Part shown: one piece after another, positions 1-7,261 of the stretch
Numbering within the stretch: the first letter of the stretch is position 1
Layout of the letters: each line of letters begins with the position of its first letter
NCBI RefSeq assembly: GCF_013344685.1
Contig: NZ_CP050137.1
Coordinates: 3,465,001 to 3,529,000 of the forward strand
Direction of reading: 5' to 3'
Source: Sphingomonas sp. CL5.1
GTDB lineage: Bacteria; Pseudomonadota; Alphaproteobacteria; Sphingomonadales; Sphingomonadaceae
Length of the DNA: 64,000 nt
Translations under genes and position numbers: made by a program
Notes under the pieces: generated by a model
What the model saw: only the letters and a program-made list of their open reading frames with translations
Databases searched by the model: none
Told to the model about the DNA's origin: nothing

Positions 1-330
1 TCGAACGCCATGCTGCTGCCCGCCGTCACCGCCTGGTCGGCGCCCGCCGCGCTCCATCGCTACGCCGATTGCGCGCGGGCGATGGAAGTCGCCGACGCGG
101 CCGAAAGCGACCAAACGGCGGTCGCGCGGCTGCTCGATGAGCTGACGGCGCTCAACCGTGACCTGAAAGTGCCGGGGCCGGCGGCATGGGGCATCGAGGG
201 TGCGCGCTGGGATGCGCTCGTCCCGACCATGTGCGCGCAGGCGGCAGCCTCAGGCTCCCCCGCCAACAACCCGCGCGTGCCCGATGCGGAGGAGATGGCG
301 ATGCTCTACGCGCGGGTGTGGGCGGGGTAA
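1..330 (+). CDS. iron-containing alcohol dehydrogenase, C-terminal part
   Basis: Open at the left edge; about 109 residues are visible, and the frame is open from base 1, so the first ATG at 10 is internal. The visible part has the all-helical C-terminal pattern of group III (Fe-dependent) alcohol dehydrogenases: a small-residue/NAMLLP stretch at the edge, a helix with a tyrosine and regularly spaced alanines, then the NPR-x-PD-x-EEM-x-x-LYARVW ending. The metal-binding and NAD-binding parts would lie left of the window, so substrate (simple alcohol or maleylacetate) cannot be told. It converges on the minus-strand monooxygenase 22 bases away. Family assignment is from the C-terminal pattern only. 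Confidence 0.6.
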   Translation, partial: SNAMLLPAVTAWSAPAALHRYADCARAMEVADAAESDQTAVARLLDELTALNRDLKVPGPAAWGIEGARWDALVPTMCAQAAASGSPANNPRVPDAEEMAMLYARVWAG

Positions 331-352
331 GCCCCCGCTCCTTCCTTCGGGA

Positions 353-1426
353 TCAAGGCGCCAGCGGCCCATGGTTCATGCGCGGCAGGACGTGCCGGGC
401 GAACAGATCGGCCTCGGCGGCATGCGGATAGCCGGAGAGGATGAAGGCATCGATGCCCATCGCGCGATAGCGATCGAGCTTGGCGAGCACCTGATCCGGA
501 TCGCCGACGATCGCCGCGCCGCAACCCGAGCGGGCACGGCCGACGCCGGTCCAGAGATTGTCCTCGACATAGCCGTCGTCCGAAGCCGCCTCGCGCAGGG
601 CGACCTGCGCGTTGACGCCGAATGACTGCGAATCGAGCGACTTGGCCTTGATCGCCGCGCCCTTTTCGGTGTCGAGCCGCGACAGCAGCCTGTCGGCGGC
701 GGCGCGCGCATCGGCCTCGGTCTCGCGCACGACGACATGCGCGCGATAGCCGAACCTGAGCGTGCGTCCGTAACTCGCGGCGCGCGCGGTCATGTCGGCG
801 ATGATCTCCTTCACCGCCTCCTCGCGATCCGGCCACATCAGGAAAACGTCGCAGCCGCGCGCGGCGGCGTCGCGCGCCGCGGGGGAGAGGCCCCCGAAAT
901 AGAGCGGCGGCGCCTTGCCGGAGACCATGCCGATGCGTGGCGGATCGAGCTTCAGCTTCCAGAATTCGCCGTCATGGTCGAGCGGCTCGCCGTTGAGCAG
1001 GACCTTGAGGATATGCATCGCCTCGACCGTGCGGCGGTAGCGCGATTCGGAGTCCAGCATCTCGCCCGGCATGTCCGACGAGATGATGTTGACCGTCAGC
1101 CGCCCGCCGAGGATGCGGTCGATCGTCGCGATCTGGCGCGCGAGCTGTGGTGGCCAGCTTTCGCCGATGCGCACCGCCATCAGCAGCCGGATGCGCTTCA
1201 CCAACGTCGCGACCGCCGCCGCGAAGGCGGTGGTGTCGATGCCGAGCGCATAGCCGGAGGGCAGCAGGATATTGTCGAACCCGAGCGTGTCCGCCTGCAT
1301 CACGATATCGCGGCAATGCTCCCAGCTCGATTTGAGCAACGGATCATGGACGCCGAGGAATTCGTAATCGTCGTCGCACAACGCCGAAAACCAGCTTACT
1401 TCGCACGGAGTCGTCGCGGCATTCAT
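353..1426 (-). CDS. LLM-class flavin-dependent monooxygenase (SsuD-like)
   Basis: 357 residues, the usual size for luciferase-like TIM-barrel monooxygenases that use reduced FMN from a separate reductase. Visible family marks are the N-terminal EVSWFSALC strand, a DIVMQADTLGFD helix, the RIRLLMAVRIGESWPPQLARQ segment split around residues 95-115, and the NIISSDMPGEML strand typical of the alkanesulfonate monooxygenase branch. The ATG at 1426 is preferred over an upstream ATG at 1483 because GGGGAGAA sits 7 bases before it and it overlaps the stop of the aldo/keto reductase by ATGA. It is the last gene of an MFS - aldo/keto reductase - monooxygenase operon. A substrate such as a sulfonate or a cyclic ketone is possible; none is proven. 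No partner flavin reductase is adjacent. Confidence 0.85.
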   Translation of the reverse strand: MNAATTPCEVSWFSALCDDDYEFLGVHDPLLKSSWEHCRDIVMQADTLGFDNILLPSGYALGIDTTAFAAAVATLVKRIRLLMAVRIGESWPPQLARQIATIDRILGGRLTVNIISSDMPGEMLDSESRYRRTVEAMHILKVLLNGEPLDHDGEFWKLKLDPPRIGMVSGKAPPLYFGGLSPAARDAAARGCDVFLMWPDREEAVKEIIADMTARAASYGRTLRFGYRAHVVVRETEADARAAADRLLSRLDTEKGAAIKAKSLDSQSFGVNAQVALREAASDDGYVEDNLWTGVGRARSGCGAAIVGDPDQVLAKLDRYRAMGIDAFILSGYPHAAEADLFARHVLPRMNHGPLAP

Positions 1427-2343
1427 GGCAGTTTCTCCCCCATCGACGTTTGCAGGACGGCATACCATTCGGCGCGCGTCCATCGCGGCGCGAACGCCTG
1501 CGGAATCTCGCGGATGCGCGTGACATTCTGCGTGCCGACGATCGGAATCGGGCGCGCCGGATGCGCCATCACCCAGCTATAGGTGGCGGCGGCGCGCGAG
1601 ACGTCATATTCGCCAGCCTTCGCATCCAGCAGCGAAGCCACGGCGCGCGTGCGCTCATCGGCCGGATCGCCGAGCCGACCGCCGCCCAATGGCGACCAGG
1701 CAAGGAACCCCATCCCGCATTCCATGGATTGATCGAGGATGCCGTCGAACAGCGGATCGAGGTGGAGCGGCGAAAATTCGCTCTGGTGGCTGACCAATGG
1801 CACGGGAAGAAACCTGGCGAGCGCCGCCGTCTGCGACGGCGTGAAATTCGACACGCCGATCGCGCCGATCTTGCCGGCGCGATGCGCATCCTCAAGCGCG
1901 CGCGCGATTTCCTGCGGATGGGTGAGCAGGTCGGGGCGGTGTATCTGCCACAATTCGACATGTTCGGTGCGCAGGCGCCTGAGCGAAATATCGATCGCGG
2001 AGGCGAGATAGGCGGCGCTGCTGTCATAGGGAACGCCGAGAATGATCCCGCCCTTGGTCGCGAGCACCATCCTCTCGCGCAATTGGGGGGCCTCCGCGAA
2101 GACTTCGCCGAGCAGCGCTTCGGCCGAGCCGAAGCCGCCGGGTGTGTCGCAGCCGTAGATGTCGGCGGTGTCGAACAACGTCACCCCCGCCTCGAAGGCG
2201 GCATCGACACGCGCGCGCGCCGTCGCCACGTCGGCGCCAGCGAAGCGCCACATCCCCCAGGCGATCGGCGAGACCTCATGCCCGGCGAGGGACAGGCTGG
2301 CGGGAGCGGGAAGGTTTTCTGACATCGCTGTCATATACTCCAT
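1423..2343 (-). CDS. aldo/keto reductase
   Basis: About 306 residues, a full-length NADPH-dependent (alpha/beta)8 oxidoreductase. The catalytic tetrad is complete: Asp58 and Tyr63 in FDTADIYG, Lys97 in LATKGG, His135 in QIHRPD (numbering from the ATG at 2343). The substrate-side GVSNF motif and the C-terminal IPIVGTQN cofactor segment are also present. Two more in-frame ATGs at 2334 and 2325 are possible starts; a GGAG lies only 3-4 bases before 2334. It sits between the MFS transporter (41-base gap) and the flavin monooxygenase (4-base overlap), so the three are probably cotranscribed and the enzyme likely reduces a carbonyl in the imported compound or its oxidation product. Confidence 0.88.
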   Translation of the reverse strand: MEYMTAMSENLPAPASLSLAGHEVSPIAWGMWRFAGADVATARARVDAAFEAGVTLFDTADIYGCDTPGGFGSAEALLGEVFAEAPQLRERMVLATKGGIILGVPYDSSAAYLASAIDISLRRLRTEHVELWQIHRPDLLTHPQEIARALEDAHRAGKIGAIGVSNFTPSQTAALARFLPVPLVSHQSEFSPLHLDPLFDGILDQSMECGMGFLAWSPLGGGRLGDPADERTRAVASLLDAKAGEYDVSRAAATYSWVMAHPARPIPIVGTQNVTRIREIPQAFAPRWTRAEWYAVLQTSMGEKLP

Positions 2344-2384
2344 GGGATCGAGACTGGGAAGCGGCTTTTCACGGGAGTGGCCGG

Positions 2385-3629
2385 TCAGTGAGCGAAAACA
2401 GGGACGTCGCCGCCGCGATCCTCATCGATCGCGACGATGCGCGGCAGGATGAGATGGATCACCGTCAGCGCGACGAGATAGGTCACGGCGCAGATGAGCA
2501 TCATCGGCATATAGCCGTGTCCGCTATCCAGCGACCAACCCGCGAACTCGATCATCGCCATGCCGGAAAGGTTGCCGGCGAAGGCGCCGATGCCGATCGC
2601 CGAACCGACGATGCGCGCCGGAAACACATCGGTCGTCAGTCCGAACAGATTGGTCGAGAAGCCCTGATGCGCGAACAGCGCGAGGCCGAGGATCAGCGCC
2701 GCCAGCCAGGCGCTGCTCACCCCGATCAGCAGAGGCACGGGCAGGATGAACAGCGCATAGACGAGCATCGTCGTCTTGCGCGCGGCGTTGACGCTCCAGC
2801 CGCGCGCCATCAAGCCGGCCGGCAGGAAGCCGCTGGTGACGCCGCCGATCGCCGCCATGAGATAGACGAACGCCACCGGCAACCCGAGCGTGCCCTGCGT
2901 CAACCCGAAGACGCGATGGAACAGATCGGGCATGAAGAAGAGCAGGAACCACCATACATGATCGGTCAGCGCCTTGCCGGCGATCACCGCCCATTGCCGA
3001 CGATCCGACAGCAGGCTGCTCCACGGAATCCTCGTTTCGGGCGTATCGGCCGCACCCGGCTGCTCCGGGATCCGCACCGCGAACCAGACGACTACCCAGA
3101 CCAGCCCCAGCCCGCCCGCGATCAGAAAGGTCGCCTGCCAACCCCACATCAACGCCATCAGCGGGATCAGCAGCGGCGTCAGGATCGCGCCGATATTCGG
3201 GGCGATCCCGCCAAGGCCGAGGACGATCGAACGCTCCCTGGTGTCGAAATAGGTCGCGGCGGTCTTCAGCGCGGCGGGAGTGCCGATCGATTCCGCCGCG
3301 CCGAGCACCGCGCGCGAGGTGACGAAGCCCGCGACGGTCGTGACGAAGGCATGCGCCATGCCCGCAAGGCTCCATACCCCCACCCCGATCGCGAAACCGA
3401 CGCGCAGGCCGACCTTGTCGATGAACCAGCCGGTGCCGAGAAAGGCGAGCGCCGCCGCGAACTGGAAGGCAGAGGCCATGTGGCTGTAATCGCGGTCGCT
3501 CCAGCCGAACGCGGTTTGCAGGGTCGGCTTCAGCAACGCGAGAATCTGGCGATCGACATAGTTGAGGACGATGGCGACGAACACCAGCCCCACCAGCAGC
3601 CAGCGTCGCTTGTCGGCGATATGAGCCAC
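2385..3629 (-). CDS. MFS transporter (anion:cation symporter-like)
   Basis: 414 residues with about 12 hydrophobic segments, starting with a typical first helix (LVGLVFVAIVLNYVDRQIL) that carries the NYxDRQ motif of the hexuronate/phthalate (ACS) branch of the major facilitator superfamily. The loop 2-3 region has the D-K-x-G-x-R pattern (FIDKVGLR). Inner-membrane uptake of an organic acid is the family expectation. It is the first gene of the operon with the aldo/keto reductase and the flavin monooxygenase, and a LacI-type regulator lies immediately upstream on the same strand, which suggests substrate-inducible uptake. Specific solute unknown. Confidence 0.85.
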   Translation of the reverse strand: MAHIADKRRWLLVGLVFVAIVLNYVDRQILALLKPTLQTAFGWSDRDYSHMASAFQFAAALAFLGTGWFIDKVGLRVGFAIGVGVWSLAGMAHAFVTTVAGFVTSRAVLGAAESIGTPAALKTAATYFDTRERSIVLGLGGIAPNIGAILTPLLIPLMALMWGWQATFLIAGGLGLVWVVVWFAVRIPEQPGAADTPETRIPWSSLLSDRRQWAVIAGKALTDHVWWFLLFFMPDLFHRVFGLTQGTLGLPVAFVYLMAAIGGVTSGFLPAGLMARGWSVNAARKTTMLVYALFILPVPLLIGVSSAWLAALILGLALFAHQGFSTNLFGLTTDVFPARIVGSAIGIGAFAGNLSGMAMIEFAGWSLDSGHGYMPMMLICAVTYLVALTVIHLILPRIVAIDEDRGGDVPVFAH

Positions 3630-3670
3630 CCCGCTCTCCTCGAATCCCTATGTCTTGCCCGATGAGATAA

Positions 3671-3695
3671 CGCTGTCATATCCGATTGGACAGCG
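3671..3695. promoter_or_regulatory. inverted repeat upstream of the MFS operon
   Basis: CGCTGTC and GACAGCG are perfect 7-base inverted arms separated by 11 bases, placed 42-66 bases before the MFS start and after the LacI stop. It could be the operator for the LacI-type protein encoded next door, although classic LacI operators have a shorter central spacer with a CG centre; a weak terminator of the lacI gene is the alternative. No T-run follows. Confidence 0.3.
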
Positions 3696-3728
3696 ATTTT
3701 CTTTTCGTTGCCATCGGAAGTGGCCGGA

Positions 3729-4730
3729 TCAGCGCAGGGGCGCCGTCGAGCCGCGCACGATCAGTTCGTGCGGAAGCTGGCGCCGCTCGATCCGCTCATC
3801 GAATGCCAGCAGCAGGTCGGCGGCGGCATAGCCAAGATCGCGGATCGGCTGACGGATCGTCGTGAGCGCCGGCCACACGACCTGCGCGAGATCGGTGTCG
3901 TCGAACCCGGCAACCGACAATTGCTCCGGCACCGCAATCCCCATGCGATGCGCGGCGGCGAGCACGCCCGCCGCCATCTCGTCGCTGCTCGCGAAGATCG
4001 CGGTCGGCGGCTCTTCGAGCGCCAGCAGCGCCTCCGCCGCCGCCGCGCCGGACTGGAAATCGAAATGGCCGGGGAAGACGAGCGCGGCGTCGAAACCGAT
4101 GCCCGCGCGCTGCAATGCCTGTCGATAGCCGGTCAGGCGCTGGCCGCTGGCGAAATAATTGGCATGGCCGGTGACGAGCGCGATGCGGCGATGGCCGAGC
4201 GAGATCAGATAGGCGGTCATGTCGTCGGCCGCCTGCACATTGTCGATATACACCGCCGACGTCGCCGTCAGATCGGTCCCCGGCTGGACGCGCACGACCG
4301 GGATCTTGCGCCGGAACAGCTCGGCCAGAGCGGTGCCGACATCGGTCACCGGCGGGGTCATGATGATGCCGTCGAGTTGCGCCTGGTCGATCAGCGCCCC
4401 GATATCGTCGACGAGACCGGGCGAATTGATGTCGCACGGCTGAATGATCATGCGGAAACTGGCCTCGCGGCAGCGCTGCCCCACACCGGCCTGCATGTTG
4501 AAGATATAATATGGGCTGGGGTTGTCGTGGATCAGCCCGATCTGGAACGATCGCCGCCCCGCCAGCGTGCGCGCGGCGAGGCTGGGGTGATAGTTGAGCC
4601 GCGCCACCGCTTCCTCGACGCGGCGCCGCATGTCGTCGCTGACATACCGCTCCTTGTTGAGCACGCGCGACACCGTCTTGATCGACACCCCCGCCACGCG
4701 CGAGACATCCTTGATCGTCGATCGGGTCAT
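3729..4730 (-). CDS. LacI-family transcriptional regulator
   Basis: 333 residues, standard length. Residues about 4-24 (TIKDVSRVAGVSIKTVSRVLN) form the LacI helix-turn-helix, followed by the hinge helix region NYHPSLAARTLAGRRS. The rest is a periplasmic-binding-protein-like effector domain with the family GFDDTDLAQVVWPALTTIRQP ending region (split at the D/L). It probably represses the MFS - aldo/keto reductase - monooxygenase operon directly downstream and is released by a sugar-like or organic-acid effector. Effector unknown. The 235 bases upstream (4731-4965) hold no gene that I can support. Confidence 0.92.
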   Translation of the reverse strand: MTRSTIKDVSRVAGVSIKTVSRVLNKERYVSDDMRRRVEEAVARLNYHPSLAARTLAGRRSFQIGLIHDNPSPYYIFNMQAGVGQRCREASFRMIIQPCDINSPGLVDDIGALIDQAQLDGIIMTPPVTDVGTALAELFRRKIPVVRVQPGTDLTATSAVYIDNVQAADDMTAYLISLGHRRIALVTGHANYFASGQRLTGYRQALQRAGIGFDAALVFPGHFDFQSGAAAAEALLALEEPPTAIFASSDEMAAGVLAAAHRMGIAVPEQLSVAGFDDTDLAQVVWPALTTIRQPIRDLGYAAADLLLAFDERIERRQLPHELIVRGSTAPLR

Positions 4731-4965
4731 GCGCGGTTATGCTCCGTGATGCGAACCTCGAACAGCCGTCCATCGTTGCGGCGCGGCCGACGTATAGATT
4801 GCATGACGGGTGTGTCGAGCCGCCATTCCCGCTATCGCGGCGATGGCGCTCCCGGACCGGCGACGCGCGCGCGATCGCCGGGCGGCGGCGCGCCTCACAA
4901 CCACCCGGCGATCCGATCCGCGCGCGTTCCGCCGGCGCTGACGCTGGACCGACATCATCGCCCGC

Positions 4966-5724
4966 TCAGATCGTCGTGAATCCTCCGTCGACGACGAATT
5001 CCGCGCCCGTCACGTAAGAGGCTTCGTCGCTGGCGAGGAACAGGACGACGTTCGCCACCTCCTCCGGCCGGCCGACGCGGCCCAGCGGGACCTTGGCGAG
5101 GATATGCGGCAGCACCGCCTCATCCGACACCAGATAGTCGCTTTGCGGCGTATGGATGATGCCGGGATGCACCGAGTTGACGCGGATGTTGCGGCTCGCG
5201 AAATCCGCCGCCGCCGCCTTGGTCAGCAGCCGGTTCGCCCCTTTCGACGGCGAATAGGCCGGGTGCAGGTTGGGGAAGGCGATCAGCCCGGCGATCGATG
5301 ACATGTTGACGATCGCGCCACCGCCCGCGCGCTCCATATGCGGCGTCACCGCCTTGATGCCGAGGAACTGGCTGTTGAGATTGAGGTTGACGATCGCATT
5401 GAAACTTTCGAGCGTCGCCTGTTCCCAGGTGTCGGGCTCGCCGGGCAGGCCGGCGTTGTTCACCAGGATATCGATCCGCCCATGATCGCGGACCACCGCC
5501 TCGACGACGCCGGCCCATTGCGCCGCATCGGTGACATCGAGCGTCGCGGACGTCACCGGCCGCCCCTCGGCCTTCAAGGCGCCGGCCAGCGCCGCCACCG
5601 CTTCGCCGCGAATGTCGGTGGCGATCACCGTCGCGCCTTCGTGGGCGAAGCGGCGCGCGGCCGCCGCGCCCATGCCGCTCGCCGCGCCGGTGATGATCGC
5701 CACTTTTCCCTGAAGCCTGCCCAT
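4966..5724 (-). CDS. SDR-family NAD(P)-dependent oxidoreductase
   Basis: 252 residues, classical short-chain dehydrogenase. TGAASGMG at residues 12-19 is the cofactor loop, an Asp follows beta-2 (ATDIRG, favouring NAD), then NNAG, the catalytic Ser in NMSSIAG, YSPSK with Tyr and Lys, and the C-terminal DGGFTTI. The ATG at 5724 is chosen over an earlier one at 5850 because GGAGAAGG precedes it and the extension is not family-like. A 20-bp palindrome shared with other operons of this window lies 54-73 bases upstream. It stands alone on its transcript or is first gene before the LacI gene; likely oxidises an alcohol intermediate. Confidence 0.9.
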   Translation of the reverse strand: MGRLQGKVAIITGAASGMGAAAARRFAHEGATVIATDIRGEAVAALAGALKAEGRPVTSATLDVTDAAQWAGVVEAVVRDHGRIDILVNNAGLPGEPDTWEQATLESFNAIVNLNLNSQFLGIKAVTPHMERAGGGAIVNMSSIAGLIAFPNLHPAYSPSKGANRLLTKAAAADFASRNIRVNSVHPGIIHTPQSDYLVSDEAVLPHILAKVPLGRVGRPEEVANVVLFLASDEASYVTGAEFVVDGGFTTI

Positions 5725-5777
5725 CCTGCCTTCTCCTTCATGCGCCCTTCTGGCTAGCGGGGGCGTCAGGAGAGGAA

Positions 5778-5797
5778 TGCCCCCATCAATGGGGGCA
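5778..5797. promoter_or_regulatory. 20-bp palindrome, site A (TGYCCCYA-N4-TRGGGRCA)
   Basis: TGCCCCCA-TCAA-TGGGGGCA: the arms are perfect inverted repeats extending to 9 bases each side of a 2-base centre. Centre lies 64 bases before the SDR start at 5724. The same degenerate palindrome recurs at 13239, 30421 and 30457, with a close match at 26110, always between genes. Operator function is inferred. Confidence 0.6.
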
Positions 5798-5821
5798 CGA
5801 TTCCGAGAGATTTCCGGCGTT

Positions 5822-6175
5822 TCAGCCGCACTTGTCCGCCACCGCCTCACGCCGGTCGGTCAATTCCTCGAAGAAGCAGACGAAACGATCCTCCGCCAGC
5901 GCATCGCTGATCGGCATCGCCGCCGTGCCGGCCGTCGCCTTGAGCGCGGCAACCAGCCCTTCCAGATCGTCGGTCTCGCAATCATAGATCGCGAGATATT
6001 CCCACGGGAAAGGCCCGTCGCCACGCTGCGCCTCGGTCCGCGCGAAGCGCTGCCCGCCGACGACGCCGGGGAGTTTCAGGACGTCCGGGATATGGACGTC
6101 GGTGTACCAGCGGTTGAACTCCTCGCCCCGCCCCTCGACGGCATTGGTCATCACCATCAGCTTGCAGCGCCGCAT
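5822..6175 (-). CDS. EthD-like / dimeric alpha-beta barrel small protein
   Basis: 117 residues. The start MRRCKLMVMTNAVEGRGEEFN, with the following NRWYTDVHIPDVLKLPGVVGG, is the ferredoxin-like fold pattern of EthD/DUF4286-type dimeric barrels (a WY-x-x-VHIPD strand-loop with the conserved His). The ATG at 6175 lies 12 bases after the stop of the LysR gene, so the two are cotranscribed; an upstream in-frame ATG at 6388 would overlap the LysR gene and is rejected. Proteins of this family often accompany oxygenases in aromatic and alicyclic degradation and may isomerise, cyclise or lyse labile intermediates. No catalytic assignment can be made. Confidence 0.75.
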   Translation of the reverse strand: MRRCKLMVMTNAVEGRGEEFNRWYTDVHIPDVLKLPGVVGGQRFARTEAQRGDGPFPWEYLAIYDCETDDLEGLVAALKATAGTAAMPISDALAEDRFVCFFEELTDRREAVADKCG

Positions 6176-6186
6176 CGCCCGCCGCC

Positions 6187-7134
6187 TTACTCGCCGACGG
6201 CGAGCGCGTGCTGATCGCGCCCGTCCTCGGTATATGCGGCCCGCCCGGTGAGCTGCCGCATCAGCAACTCGGCGGCGGAGGACAATGGCTTGCCGGCCGG
6301 CGTCGCAATCTCGAACTGGCGCACAGCCCATGGCTCGGCGATCGCCACTGTCGCGATCCGCTCGAAATCCTCGATCGAAAGCATGCACTCGGGCTGGATC
6401 GTCACGCCGAGGCCGAACTCGACCAGGCTGCGCGCCGCCTCGACGCTGCTGACGTTATAGGCCGGCTCCAGCTCCCGCCCCAATGCGCGGGTCGCCTCGC
6501 GCAGCCGCTGCATCAGCGACGTATCGGGATGGATTCCGATCAGCTTCTCCTCCAGCAGATCGTCCAGCGTGACGCTGCTCTTCTCGGAAAAGGCATGGCC
6601 GATCGGATAGACCGCGACCAACTTGTCCGATCGATAGGGAATGGTGGTCAGCCCGCTACGATCGACATCATGCAGCGAGATGAATACCGCGATGTCGACC
6701 TCCCCGTTGCGCACCGCGCGCAGGTTCGCGGGATTGAAGCCCTCCTGGATATCGACGTCGATGAACGGGAAGTTGCGCTTGAACTCGCCGAGTTCGCGCG
6801 CGATGTGCTGGATGATGATCGCCGGCGTCGCGCCCACGCGCACATGGCCGCGCTCGCCGGTGGAGAATTCGCTCAACTCGCGCCGCGCATCCTCCAGGCT
6901 GCTGAACATCTGCTTCAGGCGATGCGCCAGCACCTGCCCGGCGTGGCTGGGCACCACGCCCTTCGGATTGCGTTCGAGCAACTTGATGCCGACGGTTTCC
7001 TCAAGATCGTGAATGCGCTTGGTCGCGGCGGAGGCGGCGATGTTCTCCAGCGCGGCAGCGCGCCCGATCTGGCGTTCTTCAATGGCCGCGAGGAACAGAC
7101 GCAGGGTAAGCAAATCCACCTTGCGGATGAGCAT
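6187..7134 (-). CDS. LysR-family transcriptional regulator
   Basis: 315 residues from ATG 7134 (MLIRKVDLLTLRLF), preceded by GGAGTGAG; an ATG at 7224 would add 30 unlike residues. The N-terminal winged helix-turn-helix is clear (GRAAALENIAASAATKRIHDLE), followed by the LLERNPKGVVPSHAG wing and a two-lobed effector domain (VRVGATPAI onward). It resembles the second LysR at 18231-19229 in the unusual GQIGRAAA-x-ENIA-x-S-x-ATKRI helix, so the two are paralogues. It leads an operon with the EthD-like gene. LysR proteins of this branch are often linked to aromatic catabolism; the inducer is unknown. Confidence 0.9.
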   Translation of the reverse strand: MLIRKVDLLTLRLFLAAIEERQIGRAAALENIAASAATKRIHDLEETVGIKLLERNPKGVVPSHAGQVLAHRLKQMFSSLEDARRELSEFSTGERGHVRVGATPAIIIQHIARELGEFKRNFPFIDVDIQEGFNPANLRAVRNGEVDIAVFISLHDVDRSGLTTIPYRSDKLVAVYPIGHAFSEKSSVTLDDLLEEKLIGIHPDTSLMQRLREATRALGRELEPAYNVSSVEAARSLVEFGLGVTIQPECMLSIEDFERIATVAIAEPWAVRQFEIATPAGKPLSSAAELLMRQLTGRAAYTEDGRDQHALAVGE

Positions 7135-7203
7135 GTGGACGCTCACTCCGTTCACGTCGCCGCCTCTCCTTTTGTAATGTTTGAAGTCGACGATCACATT
7201 ACG

Positions 7204-7223
7204 TTCTCCCCCCATAGGGGTCA
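7204..7223. promoter_or_regulatory. degenerate relative of the 20-bp palindrome
   Basis: TCCCCCCATAGGGGTCA lies about 79 bases before the LysR start at 7134. It keeps the C-run/TA/G-run-CA pattern of the palindrome at 5778, 13239 and 30421 but lacks the 4-base centre, so spacing differs. Listed only as a possible weak site. Confidence 0.25.
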
Positions 7224-7228
7224 ACGGC

Positions 7229-7251
7229 TCCGCCGGGCCACGCCCGGCGGA
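7229..7251 (-). terminator. hairpin after TonB receptor gene
   Basis: TCCGCCGGGC and GCCCGGCGGA form a perfect 10-bp stem with a 3-base loop, beginning 11 bases past the receptor stop at 7262 (minus strand). No strong T-run follows, so it may be a GC-hairpin terminator without a classical U-tract. Confidence 0.55.
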
Positions 7252-7261
7252 AACCGCACGG

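Noticed and set aside
2142..3665. 507-codon plus frame
   Set aside because: Antisense to the MFS transporter; low-complexity R/D/H composition.
7204..7223. Counting this as a fifth full palindrome
   Set aside because: It lacks the 4-base centre; kept only as a weak candidate.
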